A DNA stretch of 64,000 nucleotides from Proteiniclasticum sp043951855 (GCF_043951855.1 NZ_JBINJW010000005.1:1-64000); one strand, 5' to 3'. Counted from the stretch's first letter, positions 24,978 to 33,918 are shown. Program-made: numbers and translations. Notes: generated from the sequence alone by a model not told the origin.

Positions 24978-25544
24978 GTGAAGAATTTCAGAAGACCCGA
25001 CCCGCTTTTTTCACTTTGCGGACTGAACTGCGGACTCTGCACCATGTATATCGGAGGATACTGTCCTGGATGTGGTGGTGGAGAAGGGAACCAGGCCTGT
25101 GCCATCGCCCGGTGCAGCTTGAACCATGGGGGTGTGGCGTACTGCATCGACTGTGAAGCGTATCCTTGCGAGAAGTATCAGGGCATTGAGCTTGTGGATT
25201 CCTTCATTCTGCATCGGAATCAGAGGAAGGACCTTGAGAAGATGAAGACCATTGGGCTGGATGCTTATCAGAAGGAGCTTCATGAAAAGATGGAGCTGCT
25301 TTCCCGTCTTCTTTCCGACTACAATGACGGCAGGCGCAAGAGCTTCTACTGTCTTTCTGTGAATCTTCTGGAGATGAACGACCTTGAAGACGTTATGAAG
25401 CAGATCGAAGAGAAGACAGGAGAAATGGAGCTGTCAGGCAAGGAAAAGGCGAAGACTGCAGTGGAAGCCTTTGAAAGAAAAGCCCGCAGCAGAGGTATTC
25501 TGCTGCGGCTCAACCGGAAAAAGCAGACGCAGGCGGAGATCTGA
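24978..25544 (+). CDS. DUF3795-type cysteine-rich protein
   Basis: A 188-residue protein whose N-terminal half has many cysteines (LCGLNCGLCTMYIGGYCPGC, CAIARCSLNHG, YCIDCEAYPCEKY), as in the DUF3795/zinc-ribbon-like family, followed by a helical, charged C-terminus. The GTG start at 24978 has GGGAGGGAG upstream and is preferred over a TTG at 24954. Function unknown; metal or cluster binding is likely. It may be translated with the hydrolase 84 bp upstream. Confidence 0.7.
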   Translation: MKNFRRPDPLFSLCGLNCGLCTMYIGGYCPGCGGGEGNQACAIARCSLNHGGVAYCIDCEAYPCEKYQGIELVDSFILHRNQRKDLEKMKTIGLDAYQKELHEKMELLSRLLSDYNDGRRKSFYCLSVNLLEMNDLEDVMKQIEEKTGEMELSGKEKAKTAVEAFERKARSRGILLRLNRKKQTQAEI

Positions 25545-25571
25545 AAACTGAAAAACAGAAAGGATGCCTTG

Positions 25572-25613
25572 AAAGCAGAGAAACCATCTGAAGAGATGGT
25601 TTCTTCTGCTTTG
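25572..25613 (+). terminator. Terminator after DUF3795 gene
   Basis: AGAAACCATCT/AGATGGTTTCT core stem (GAAG loop) extended by AAAGCAG/CTGCTTT. The rest of the 335-bp gap to rex is AT-rich leader with a weak Rex-like site (25652-25669, 10/14) and nothing else recognisable. Confidence 0.75.
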
Positions 25614-25880
25614 GGAAATTATTACCACTATGTATCAGTAAAGGGATGTGCAAGGTGAAATATTAACAATAAGAGAAAACATTGACTTCAGTATTTCTTA
25701 TTATTGATTGTGTCATAGGTATTTTACTGTAATTATGGAAAAATCAGTGGGTAAATTGTTCAGGTTTCTAACAATCTCATAATTTTTTCTGAAAAATGGA
25801 ATTTCCTTGATAAAAACCTACACAAGTTATTCTTTTTTATGGTATTATATTGTTAGAAATTTAATTAACGATGAGGTGCA

Positions 25881-26519
25881 ATGATGGATAAGAAAAAAGA
25901 CATTTCCATGGCTGTCATCAAAAGACTGCCAAAATATTACAGACATCTTGCTGAGCTTCTGAGAAATGATGTGGATCGTGTTTCTTCCAAGGAACTAAGT
26001 GAAAAGATCGGCTTCACGGCTTCTCAGATCAGACAGGATTTCAACTGCTTTGGTGGCTTCGGTCAGCAGGGTTATGGATACAACGTAAAGGAACTATATA
26101 ATGAGATCTCTCACATTCTAGGACTGGACAAAAAGTACACCACCGTGATCATCGGTGCCGGTAACATCGGACAGGCCATTGCCAATTATTCAAGATTCGA
26201 CAAGTTCGGATTTGACCTGAAGGCGATCTTTGATGTGAACCCTAAGCTCATCGGCATGAGAATCAAGGATGTGGAGATATCTGATCTGGATCAGATGGAA
26301 TCTTTCCTAGGAGAGAACAAGGTGGATATCGGAATCATCTGCGTTCCACAGGCACAGGCGCAGAAAGTGGCGGATCTTCTGGTTGAAAATGGTGTAAAGG
26401 GAATATGGAACTTTGCTCCCCTGGATATCCAGGTGCCGGAAAATGTATCCATTGAGAATGTGCATTTGAGTGAAAGTCTGCTGACACTTGTCTATCTCAT
26501 GAATGACCTGGATAAATAG
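25881..26519 (+). CDS. rex: Redox-sensing transcriptional repressor Rex
   Basis: A 212-residue NADH/NAD+-sensing repressor: winged helix (residues 1-~80, with SSKELSEKIGFTASQIRQDF), a short linker, then a Rossmann domain with GAGNIGQAIANY (~95) and a C-terminal domain-swap helix. High NADH releases it from DNA. GAGGTG precedes ATG 25881; ATG 25884 is an alternative. Lying directly upstream of nfnAB, and with a Rex-like site near rnf, it fits a regulator of NADH re-oxidation. Confidence 0.96.
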   Translation: MMDKKKDISMAVIKRLPKYYRHLAELLRNDVDRVSSKELSEKIGFTASQIRQDFNCFGGFGQQGYGYNVKELYNEISHILGLDKKYTTVIIGAGNIGQAIANYSRFDKFGFDLKAIFDVNPKLIGMRIKDVEISDLDQMESFLGENKVDIGIICVPQAQAQKVADLLVENGVKGIWNFAPLDIQVPENVSIENVHLSESLLTLVYLMNDLDK

Positions 26520-26531
26520 AGTAATTCACGC

Positions 26532-26556
26532 AAGGAGACCTGAATAAGGTCTCCTT
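26532..26556 (+). terminator. Terminator after rex
   Basis: AAGGAGACC/GGTCTCCTT stem with 7-nt loop. Confidence 0.75.
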
Positions 26557-26585
26557 TCCATTACCTTAAATTCCAGTGGTATCGG

Positions 26586-26614
26586 TTGAAATAATCCATG
26601 AGAATCCGTATACT
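26586..26614 (+). promoter_or_regulatory. Promoter of nfnAB operon
   Basis: TTGAAA (26586-26591), 17-bp spacer, TATACT (26609-26614). Confidence 0.75.
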
Positions 26615-26665
26615 TATATGGTGATTGAAATAAGTCTTTGAGGCTTAAAGTATTGGGGGAAACAG

Positions 26666-27571
26666 ATGTATAAAATAACGCGTAAAAGGGAACTGGTTGA
26701 AAACATATTCCTGATGGATATTGAAGCAAGGCGTGTGGCGAAGTCTGCACTGCCTGGACAGTTTGTCATCATCAAGGTGGATGAGTGGGGAGAAAGAGTC
26801 CCACTGACCATCTGCGATTACAGCAGAGAAGAGGGAACTGTGACCATCGTCTTCCAGACGCTGGGCGCTTCCACGAAGAAGCTGGCAGCCCTTTCGGAGG
26901 GAGATGAAATCAGAGATTTCGTCGGACCCTTGGGCAATCCTTCCGAGGTGGTCACCGATGAGAAAGAGCATCTTCTGAAGAGGAAGATTGTCTTTGTGGC
27001 CGGTGGTGTAGGTACAGCACCGGTCTATCCGCAGGTGAAGATGCTGAAGGAGAAAGGCATCGATGTGGATGTGATCATCGGTACGCGATCAGAAAAGACA
27101 CTGATCATGGAAGAAGAATTTAAAGAAGTGGCAAAGAACCTGTATGTATGTACGGATGATGGAAGCTACGGATTTCATGGTCTTGTGACAGACAAGCTGA
27201 AAGAGCTCATGGAGGTGGAAAAGAAGGAATACGATCTTTGCATCGCCATCGGTCCTATGATCATGATGAAGTTTGTATCACAGCTCACGAAAAACTACGA
27301 CCTGGAAACCATTGTATCGCTGAATCCCATCATGGTGGATGGAACAGGCATGTGCGGAGCCTGCAGAGTCACAGTGGGAGATGAGGTGAAATTCGCCTGT
27401 GTGGACGGACCGGAATTCAATGCGCATCTCATAAACTTCGATGAGGCCATGAGGCGCCAGAGCATGTACAAGACGGTGGAAGGAAAGAAGAACATCATCA
27501 TGGAGCAGAAGGCGGTTCATGAGCATTCACAGCTGTGCGATTTGGGGGAAATACTGCATGAAGAAAAATAG
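26666..27571 (+). CDS. nfnA: NfnA, small subunit of NADH-dependent ferredoxin:NADP+ oxidoreductase
   Basis: A 301-residue flavoprotein with FAD domain (~1-100), NAD-binding domain (~105-215; VFVAGGVGTAPVYPQ) and C-terminal [2Fe-2S] motif (GTGMCGACRVTV ... FACVDGPEF). It resembles the PyrK/SudA-like small subunit that with NfnB performs flavin-based electron bifurcation between NADPH, ferredoxin and NAD+. GGGGG precedes the ATG. Overlaps nfnB by 14 bp. Confidence 0.9.
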   Translation: MYKITRKRELVENIFLMDIEARRVAKSALPGQFVIIKVDEWGERVPLTICDYSREEGTVTIVFQTLGASTKKLAALSEGDEIRDFVGPLGNPSEVVTDEKEHLLKRKIVFVAGGVGTAPVYPQVKMLKEKGIDVDVIIGTRSEKTLIMEEEFKEVAKNLYVCTDDGSYGFHGLVTDKLKELMEVEKKEYDLCIAIGPMIMMKFVSQLTKNYDLETIVSLNPIMVDGTGMCGACRVTVGDEVKFACVDGPEFNAHLINFDEAMRRQSMYKTVEGKKNIIMEQKAVHEHSQLCDLGEILHEEK

Positions 27572-28952
27572 AGTGCCGGTGAGAGAACAGAAACCGGAAG
27601 AGAGAATAAGAAATTTCAAGGAAGTTAGCTATGGGTATGATCTGGAGGAAGCTGTTCTTGAGGCGGAAAGATGCATCCAGTGCAGAAATCCCAGATGTGT
27701 GGGCGCCTGCCCGGTGGCCATCGACATTCCGAAATTCATACTGGAGCTGAGAAGCGGCGACATCAGGAGTGCCAGAGACACCATCGGGGAGGCAAGCAAT
27801 CTGCCTGCGGTCTGCGGAAGAGTCTGCCCTCAGGAAGAACAGTGCGAGGGAAGCTGCATTGTGGGGATCAAGGGAGAACCGGTGAACATCGGTAAGCTGG
27901 AGCGCTTCGTGGCAGACTGGGCCATGGAAAACAACTACAGGAACACGGACAGACTGCCTGGAAACGGCAGAAAAGTGGCTGTGGTTGGCAGCGGTCCTGC
28001 AGGGCTTACCTGTGCAGGAGACCTGGCGAAACTTGGTTATGAAGTGACGATTTTTGAAGCGCTTCACGAGCCTGGCGGCGTTCTTGTCTACGGCATTCCT
28101 GAGTTTCGACTGCCGAAGGAAGGCGTTGTAAGAGAAGAGATCAGTCTGCTGAAGGATCTGGGCGTGAAGATCGAGACCAATGTCATCGTCGGACGAACAG
28201 TGACCATTGACAGTCTCATCGAGGATGAGAATTTCGAAGGAATCTTCATCGGTTCCGGAGCAGGTCTGCCCATGTTCATGGGCATCAAGGGAGAAAACGC
28301 CAATGGCGTCATGTCTGCCAATGAGTATCTGACCCGTGCCAATCTCATGAAGGCATTCAGAAGTGATTACGATACCCCCATCAGTCATGGAAAGAAAGTT
28401 GCTGTGGTGGGTGCGGGCAATGTAGCCATGGATGCGGCAAGAACTGCCGTAAGACTGGGTGCGGAGTCTCGAATCGTCTATAGAAGATCGGAGAAGGAAA
28501 TCCCGGCAAGGGCGGAAGAGGTGCATCATGCCATCGAAGAGGGGGTCATCATGAACCTTCTGACCAATCCCAAGGAGATTCTTGTGGATGAGAAGGGCTT
28601 TGTGAAGGGCATGATCTGTGTGAAGATGCAGCTGGGTGAACCGGATGATTCCGGAAGAAGAAGACCTGTGGAGATTACAGGAAGTGAGTTTGTCATTGAC
28701 TGCGACAGTGTCATCATGAGCCTAGGAACATCACCGAATCCGCTCATCGCATCCACCACAAAGGGAATCGACACCAACAGAAGAGGATGCATCATCATCA
28801 ATGAGGAAAGCGGTGAGACCACTCTTAGAGGAATCTTTGCCGGTGGAGATGCTGTAACAGGTTCCGCTACAGTGATTCTTGCCATGAGTGCAGGAAAGAA
28901 AGCGGCGAAGGGCATTCATGCCTATCTGGAGAACAAGGGGAAGGCAGACTAA
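27558..28952 (+). CDS. nfnB: NfnB / glutamate-synthase small-subunit-like NADPH flavoprotein
   Basis: 464 residues. Two N-terminal [4Fe-4S] motifs (CIQCRNPRCVGACPV and CGRVCPQEEQCEGSC), FAD-binding GSGPAGLTCAGDLA (~137) and an NADP-binding Rossmann GAGNVAMDAA (~280). Paired with NfnA, the assignment is NfnB rather than GltD or PreT, since the large glutamate synthase subunit is absent. The start ATG at 27558 overlaps the nfnA end, implying translational coupling. Confidence 0.9.
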   Translation: MKKNRVPVREQKPEERIRNFKEVSYGYDLEEAVLEAERCIQCRNPRCVGACPVAIDIPKFILELRSGDIRSARDTIGEASNLPAVCGRVCPQEEQCEGSCIVGIKGEPVNIGKLERFVADWAMENNYRNTDRLPGNGRKVAVVGSGPAGLTCAGDLAKLGYEVTIFEALHEPGGVLVYGIPEFRLPKEGVVREEISLLKDLGVKIETNVIVGRTVTIDSLIEDENFEGIFIGSGAGLPMFMGIKGENANGVMSANEYLTRANLMKAFRSDYDTPISHGKKVAVVGAGNVAMDAARTAVRLGAESRIVYRRSEKEIPARAEEVHHAIEEGVIMNLLTNPKEILVDEKGFVKGMICVKMQLGEPDDSGRRRPVEITGSEFVIDCDSVIMSLGTSPNPLIASTTKGIDTNRRGCIIINEESGETTLRGIFAGGDAVTGSATVILAMSAGKKAAKGIHAYLENKGKAD

Positions 28953-28966
28953 GGAAAGAGGAAGAG

Positions 28967-29917
28967 ATGGACTATAAAGCAGTGGAAATACTGGAGAATG
29001 AAATCAGACTGAGGAATGTGAAGAATTTTCATCCGAAGCACATCTTCGAATGCGGACAGTGCTTCCGGTGGAACAGAATAGATGCGGATGATGAGACCAG
29101 ATTTCAGGGGATAGTCCATGGTAAAGTCATAAGCGTATCTCTGAGAGATACGGATGTGCATCTGGAGAATGTGAACATCGATGAGTTCAATGGTTTCTTC
29201 AGAGAGTACTTTGATCTGGGAAGAGAGTATGAAGAGGTGAAGAAGGAGCTTCGCAAGGATCCGCTTCTGAAAGAAGCGGTGAAATTCGGATATGGAATCA
29301 GAGTGCTCAATCAGGAACCCTTTGAGACGCTGATCTCCTTTATTCTTTCTTCCAACAATCTGATTCCGAAGATCAAGGAAGGCATCAGAAAAATCAGTGA
29401 GAAGTACGGAAAAGAAATAGCATCTGCTGGAGAGAAGCACTACGCCTTTCCTACGCCAGAGGAGCTTTCTCAGGCAACGGAAAAGGAGCTGAGAGACCTT
29501 GGAGTAGGCTATCGCGCTAAATACATCTACGAGACGGTGCAGGCCATAAGAAGGGCGGAGATTCTGAGAGAGCAAGAGAAGGCAAGCGTGCTGACAGAGG
29601 AAGAGAAGGAAGATCTTCTTTTTGATCTGAAGAGCATATCGATTCTTCCACAGGACCTCTGTCACAAAGCGCTCCAGAGGTATAGCGGTGTGGGTGCCAA
29701 GGTGGCGGACTGCGTGATGCTCTTCTCCATGAAGAAAGAGGAAGCTTTTCCTGTGGATGTATGGGTGAAGAAAGCCATGATGCATTTCTACGGTGCAGAA
29801 GGGACGAATCTTCCTAAGATCAGAGCATTCGGGCAGAATCAGTTCGGAAAACTGGCCGGCATAGCCCAGCAGTATCTTTTCTACTACGCCAGAGAGAACA
29901 AGATCCGGATTGAGTAG
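28967..29917 (+). CDS. 8-oxoguanine DNA glycosylase, OGG1-like (HhH-GPD)
   Basis: A 316-residue base-excision repair enzyme. It has an N-terminal OGG_N-like domain (FECGQCFRWNR, ~28-38) and a HhH-GPD domain with LQRYSGVGAKVADCVMLF (catalytic Lys) and PVDVWV (catalytic Asp), as in OGG1. It removes oxidised guanine and may nick at the AP site. GGAAGAG precedes the ATG, 14 bp after nfnB, so it is co-transcribed with a redox enzyme. Confidence 0.9.
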   Translation: MDYKAVEILENEIRLRNVKNFHPKHIFECGQCFRWNRIDADDETRFQGIVHGKVISVSLRDTDVHLENVNIDEFNGFFREYFDLGREYEEVKKELRKDPLLKEAVKFGYGIRVLNQEPFETLISFILSSNNLIPKIKEGIRKISEKYGKEIASAGEKHYAFPTPEELSQATEKELRDLGVGYRAKYIYETVQAIRRAEILREQEKASVLTEEEKEDLLFDLKSISILPQDLCHKALQRYSGVGAKVADCVMLFSMKKEEAFPVDVWVKKAMMHFYGAEGTNLPKIRAFGQNQFGKLAGIAQQYLFYYARENKIRIE

Positions 29918-29950
29918 GGAAGCGGCGGTTTTTTCGCAGATCAAATACAG

Positions 29951-29997
29951 AAAAGCAGAGTCTCCTGAAGTTGGTTTCTTCAGGAGACTCTGCTTTT
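29951..29997. terminator. Bidirectional terminator
   Basis: Perfect 20-bp stem (29951-29970/29978-29997) with A and T ends, between convergent genes. Confidence 0.9.
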
Positions 29998-30007
29998 CGA
30001 AGTTTTT

Positions 30008-30358
30008 CTACTCCATTAGGATAAAGTTCTTTCCGGCAAGAATATTCTCGATGGAAGAGACAAAGCTCTCTTCGGCACCCCAGGACCACTTGAAGACAAC
30101 GCCCTGACCACCACCTGCTCCGATGGCATCCACGATGATGGCGTCATTTTCTGCTGTCACAACCACTGTAAGGCTTGCACGGTTTGAGGAACGCATGTAA
30201 TACTTTTCGAAAACCATGATATAGACCATGGCGTTTCCGATCTGACGAGTCACGGAATCAATGAGTTCTACGGTCATGCCGCTTCTGCCCATTTCTTCGA
30301 TGATGAAGTTTACAATCTCTTCTCCATTTCCTTTTCCCTGCATGGATAATTTTGCCAT
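30008..30358 (-). CDS. Small conserved protein of unknown function (possibly DUF6054)
   Basis: A 116-residue soluble protein (MAKLSMQGKG..., VTRQIGNAMVYIMVFEKYYM, GAGGGQGVVFKWSWGAEESF). The pattern recalls the DUF6054 family, from memory and not verified. Strands and a glycine-rich turn suggest an alpha/beta dimer. AGGAGAAGG precedes ATG 30358; an in-frame upstream start at 30382 is less likely. No function can be assigned. Confidence 0.6.
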   Translation of the reverse strand: MAKLSMQGKGNGEEIVNFIIEEMGRSGMTVELIDSVTRQIGNAMVYIMVFEKYYMRSSNRASLTVVVTAENDAIIVDAIGAGGGQGVVFKWSWGAEESFVSSIENILAGKNFILME

Positions 30359-30489
30359 AAATCCTTCTCCTCTCCATATCAATCAGTATTATATATAGAT
30401 GGTACCATATTGAAAGTTCAGAGGGTAGGGCTGCTAGAGATCTTTCACCGGGAAACTCGGAGTAGTGAGCATGATTCTGGAACAAAGAA

Positions 30490-30523
30490 AAGGTCCTTCT
30501 GAAGTTGTCTTCAGGAGGACCTT
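30490..30523 (-). terminator. Terminator of ABC transporter operon
   Basis: AAGGTCCTTCTGAA/TTCAGGAGGACCTT stem; the minus-strand product continues into TTTCTTTGTT. Confidence 0.8.
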
Positions 30524-30559
30524 CCCATCGGGAGGAGTATGTCAATGAAAATATACTGT

Positions 30560-31351
30560 TTATAAACCAAGAACCATTCGGTCTTCTATGACCTCAGCAT
30601 TCTTCTTGAACATGGTGATGACATCCTGCGCTTTGAGATCCGCTTTGTCTTTTCCGCGAAGATCTTCCACGATTCTGCCCTCATGCATCATGAGAAGGCG
30701 ATTACCATAAGATAGTGCATGGTTCATGTTATGGGTGACCATAAGGGTTGTGATCTCTTCCTGGCTGATGAGCTTCTCCGTGACGCCCATGATGATTTCT
30801 GAGGTTCTGGGATCAAGAGCTGCTGTATGCTCATCCAGAAGGAGGAGCTTCGGTTTCTTCATCACAGCCATGAAGAGGGCAACTGCCTGTCTCTGTCCTC
30901 CTGAGAGGAGGCCGATCTTTGTATGAAGCTTTGTCTCAAGGCCTAGGCCAAGGGTACCCAGCTGCTCTTTGTAGTAGCTTGTCCTGGAGAGGTCAATGGC
31001 CTTCTTCAGGCTGAAACTGTGTCCTTTGGCATCCGCCAGGGACAGGTTTTCAAGAAGCGTCATGTTGGGAGATACGCTGAGCCTCGGGTCCTGATGGACG
31101 CGTCCGATGAGGTTCGCTCTCTTATATGCTTTCATAGGGGTAAGGTCCTGTCCGTCCAGAATAATCTGTCCTTCCTCTTCTTCCAGGGTTCCTGCAATGA
31201 GGTTCAGAAGGGTGGATTTTCCTGCTCCGTTGGAACCAAGGAGCGTTATGAAGTCCTTTCGATCCACTTTCAGGGAAAGGGCATCGATGACCCTGTTCTC
31301 CAGGGGTGTGTCTTTGTTAAAGGTTTTTGACAAGCCTTCGATCTTCAGCAT
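30560..31351 (-). CDS. ABC transporter ATP-binding protein (TrpZ-like)
   Basis: A 263-residue ATPase with Walker A GSNGAGKST (~40), signature LSGGQRQA and Walker B LLLLDEHTAALD. Third gene of a substrate-binding/permease/ATPase operon; the order and families match the TrpXYZ-type importers. The ATG at 31351 has AAGGAGGTGAG; it overlaps the permease end by 35 bp, implying coupling. Confidence 0.9.
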   Translation of the reverse strand: MLKIEGLSKTFNKDTPLENRVIDALSLKVDRKDFITLLGSNGAGKSTLLNLIAGTLEEEEGQIILDGQDLTPMKAYKRANLIGRVHQDPRLSVSPNMTLLENLSLADAKGHSFSLKKAIDLSRTSYYKEQLGTLGLGLETKLHTKIGLLSGGQRQAVALFMAVMKKPKLLLLDEHTAALDPRTSEIIMGVTEKLISQEEITTLMVTHNMNHALSYGNRLLMMHEGRIVEDLRGKDKADLKAQDVITMFKKNAEVIEDRMVLGL

Positions 31352-32252
31352 AGGACTCACCTCCTTCAGATGAATTCGCTTTTTTTACGGCTTTCTTCTT
31401 GTGCTTGAAAGCGCCTGATGTGAATCCCATGGCTACAATCACCGCTACTGCCGTAGCCAGTTTGAAGTCATTGGGGTCCAGACCGAAGCGAAGTACAAAG
31501 ACCAGAATGCCCTTATATAGAATCGCGCCTGAAATGGCGATACCGCTCATGGATACATTTAGTTTCTTCAGAAGGGAGAATCCGATGATGACCGCTGCAA
31601 GAGCCGTAACGGCGCTTCCTGTACCCATGCCGATATCAGAGAATCCCTGATACTGCGCTGTAAGGGCGCCGGAAAGACCCGCAAGAAAGTTTGCCACCAT
31701 GAGACCAAGAATCTTGATCTTATGACTGTCCGCACCAAGAGAGGTGAGGATTTCCTCATTGTCTCCCACAGCTCTTAGGAAGAAGCCTGTTTTCGTCTTG
31801 AAGAAAAGTTCAAAGAGCACCTTGATCAGCACCACGAAAGCAGTGAGAAGAAGCAGCGTGCTGATGTCTTCTCCAAAGACAGTGACAGCTTTCAGTTCAA
31901 ATACATTACGTTCGTTGAAGAGGGGAATGTTTGATTTTCCCATGACTCTCAGATTCACAGAGTAGAGACCGAACATCACAAGGATACCAGCCATGAGCCC
32001 GTTTATGGACAGTTTCGTATGAATGACTCCTGTGATGAGTCCACCCAGGGAAGCGACCAGTGCGGAGAGCAGTGTGGCTGCCCATGGATTCATTCCACTC
32101 AGCAGAAGCACTGCGCAGACAGCTGCGCCCAGAGGATAGGTGCCATCAACAGAAAGATCCGGAAAGTCCATGATCTTATAAGTGATGTAGATCCCCATGA
32201 CAAGAACTGCAAAAAGCATTCCCTGTTCCAGAATATTGATCAGGATATTCAT
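31317..32252 (-). CDS. ABC transporter permease (TrpY-like, branched-chain-type fold)
   Basis: A 311-residue permease with about eight hydrophobic helices, a DFPDLSVDGTYPLGAAV motif near residue 30 and a basic C-terminus (KHKKKAVKK). It belongs to the BPD_transp_2-like family paired with PF04392 binding proteins. AGGAGG precedes the ATG. The last base of the binding-protein gene is its first, suggesting coupled translation. Confidence 0.88.
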   Translation of the reverse strand: MNILINILEQGMLFAVLVMGIYITYKIMDFPDLSVDGTYPLGAAVCAVLLLSGMNPWAATLLSALVASLGGLITGVIHTKLSINGLMAGILVMFGLYSVNLRVMGKSNIPLFNERNVFELKAVTVFGEDISTLLLLTAFVVLIKVLFELFFKTKTGFFLRAVGDNEEILTSLGADSHKIKILGLMVANFLAGLSGALTAQYQGFSDIGMGTGSAVTALAAVIIGFSLLKKLNVSMSGIAISGAILYKGILVFVLRFGLDPNDFKLATAVAVIVAMGFTSGAFKHKKKAVKKANSSEGGESYAEDRRLVKNL

Positions 32253-33223
32253 CAGTTACCTCCTACCAGTTTCGCATCAGCTAAAATCTCCTCCGGAATG
32301 GTGATCCCGAGTTTTGAAGCTGTGTCTTCGTTGACCACGATCACTGGATTTTTCATCGTTGAAATAGGGAGGTCCTTGGGGTTTTTGCCTTCGATGATTT
32401 CGATGGCGATGAGTCCTGTCTCTCTTCCGAGTTCATAGTAGTCCAGTCCTGCTGAGATGAGTCCGCCTACGTTGACGCCTGCATCTTCTGCGCAGAACAC
32501 TGGAACGTTCTTTTCTGTGGCCAGTTTTATGATGATGGCATAGGCTGATGCCACGGTATTGTCTGTTGGTGTATAGAGTACATCGATGCCTTCCAGTGCC
32601 GTTGGCAGCACGGAGTTCACATCATTGAGGTTTGTGATGCCCACTTCCTTCAGTGTAAATCCCTGCTTTTCGGCTTCTGCCTTCAGCTGATTCACCTGAT
32701 AGATGGAATTGGCTTCTGAGGTGTTATAGATCACGCCGATGGTCTTTGCCTCGGGCAGCACTTTTTTCAGGATCTCGAGCTGCGGTCCGATGGGGACACC
32801 GTCTGATGTGCCTGTGACATTGGTTCCTGATGCTTCAAAAGATTCAGCGATTCCTGCATCCACAGGGTCTGTCACCGCAGTGATGACGATGGGAATCTCT
32901 TTTGTGGCATTATAGGATGCCTGAGCACTTGGCGTTGCGATTGCGAAAATCAGATCTTTCTTGCTGTTTGTAAAGTCCTGTGCGATGGTCAGTGCTGTGG
33001 GCTGTTCGCCCTGTGCATTCTTATAGTCGATTTCGATGTTCTCGCCTTCAATATAACCGTTCTCCTTGAGTACATCCAGAAATCCCTGTCTTGAAGCATC
33101 CAGTGCCTCATGCACGACAAACTGATTGATTCCGATCGTTACGACATCTTCTTTGCTTTCGCAGCCTGCTGCCCCCAGGGCAATAAGCACTGCTGCTGCA
33201 GCCATTAGTTTTTTTCCTACCAT
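32252..33223 (-). CDS. ABC transporter substrate-binding lipoprotein (TrpX-like, PF04392)
   Basis: A 323-residue exported lipoprotein; the lipobox GAAGC puts the lipid-modified Cys at residue 21. The ABC_sub_bind family core includes PQLEILKKVLPEAKTIGVIYN and YTPTDNTVASA. Relatives bind tryptophan or other aromatic amino acids, but no T-box or trp attenuator is visible, so the ligand is open. AGGAGGACGG precedes the ATG; a palindromic operator overlaps the start of transcription. Confidence 0.85.
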   Translation of the reverse strand: MVGKKLMAAAAVLIALGAAGCESKEDVVTIGINQFVVHEALDASRQGFLDVLKENGYIEGENIEIDYKNAQGEQPTALTIAQDFTNSKKDLIFAIATPSAQASYNATKEIPIVITAVTDPVDAGIAESFEASGTNVTGTSDGVPIGPQLEILKKVLPEAKTIGVIYNTSEANSIYQVNQLKAEAEKQGFTLKEVGITNLNDVNSVLPTALEGIDVLYTPTDNTVASAYAIIIKLATEKNVPVFCAEDAGVNVGGLISAGLDYYELGRETGLIAIEIIEGKNPKDLPISTMKNPVIVVNEDTASKLGITIPEEILADAKLVGGN

Positions 33224-33248
33224 TCTTCCGTCCTCCTAATACTACAAT

Positions 33249-33271
33249 AATTCATGAATATTTCATGAATT
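33249..33271. promoter_or_regulatory. Perfect operator palindrome at ABC operon start
   Basis: 10-bp arms AATTCATGAA and TTCATGAATT around TAT, over the predicted transcription start of the ABC operon. Each arm itself holds the 8-bp palindrome TTCATGAA. Confidence 0.7.
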
Positions 33272-33276
33272 ACCTA

Positions 33277-33305
33277 ATTATAAAGAGGAGGAAGTCCCTT
33301 TGCAA
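33277..33305 (-). promoter_or_regulatory. Promoter of ABC transporter operon
   Basis: Minus-strand TTGCAA (33305-33300), 17-bp spacer, TATAAT (33282-33277). Confidence 0.8.
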
Positions 33306-33461
33306 GGGTTGTTTTTATGAAAATTAGAGAATAGTGTTAAATTTAGAAGAGTTTTCTTGATACTTTGGAAATGAAAATGCTGGTAAATTGTCTGATTGGC
33401 ACAGAGGGGGAGAATGTAAACAACTACATCTCAATATTCTGAAATTTGGTTAAAAAAGAAA

Positions 33462-33485
33462 CAGGTACCGGAAAACCGATACCTG
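33462..33485 (-). terminator. Terminator after hutP-like gene
   Basis: CAGGTACCGG/CCGATACCTG 10-bp stem with one G-T pair; the minus strand runs into TTTCTTTTTT. Confidence 0.8.
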
Positions 33486-33504
33486 GTGATGGAACTGTAT
33501 TCTC

Positions 33505-33918
33505 TTATCTTGGGGAGAGGGTACGATGTCCGATGCCGATGGCGAATTCATTCAGGTGAAGAAGACCGATGCTCACATAGATGCATACGGCGATATCATC
33601 ACCCATACGCACAAGACCGATCTTGCCGCCTACATTGAGATTGTTGGATCTTTCCAGAATCTGCATGAGGGCATCTCTTGCTGCGCCCATGACGGCGCCT
33701 TCGGCTGCGTATTCCTCAGGGATGAGACCTGCTCTTTTGGACGCCACCAGGGCGCGTTCCAGAATCTTGGCGATGCTTGTGGAGACATTGCCTCCTATAT
33801 CAACAGCGGCTGCCTGGCCGCCCATGGACTGTATTTTCACGATGAGTTCCTTTTCTTCTTCTCTTGTCGTCAAAGCAAGCCTGACCGCTTCCTTTGGTAT
33901 ATCCAGACTCAAAATCAT
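33505..33918 (-). CDS. HutP family RNA-binding antiterminator-like protein
   Basis: A 137-residue protein. The C-terminal two thirds (GAARDALMQIL, NVGGKIGLVRMGDDIAV, YVSIGLLHLNEFAIGIGHR) match the HutP family, whose Bacillus member binds histidine and Mg2+ and an RNA to relieve termination of the hut operon. No histidine-use gene is nearby, so its target is elsewhere or different. AGAGGTG precedes the ATG. It has its own terminator. Confidence 0.72.
   Translation of the reverse strand: MILSLDIPKEAVRLALTTREEEKELIVKIQSMGGQAAAVDIGGNVSTSIAKILERALVASKRAGLIPEEYAAEGAVMGAARDALMQILERSNNLNVGGKIGLVRMGDDIAVCIYVSIGLLHLNEFAIGIGHRTLSPR

Noticed and set aside
27558..28952. Glutamate synthase small subunit (gltD)
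   Set aside because: No large subunit is present and the overlapping upstream gene is an NfnA-type flavoprotein.
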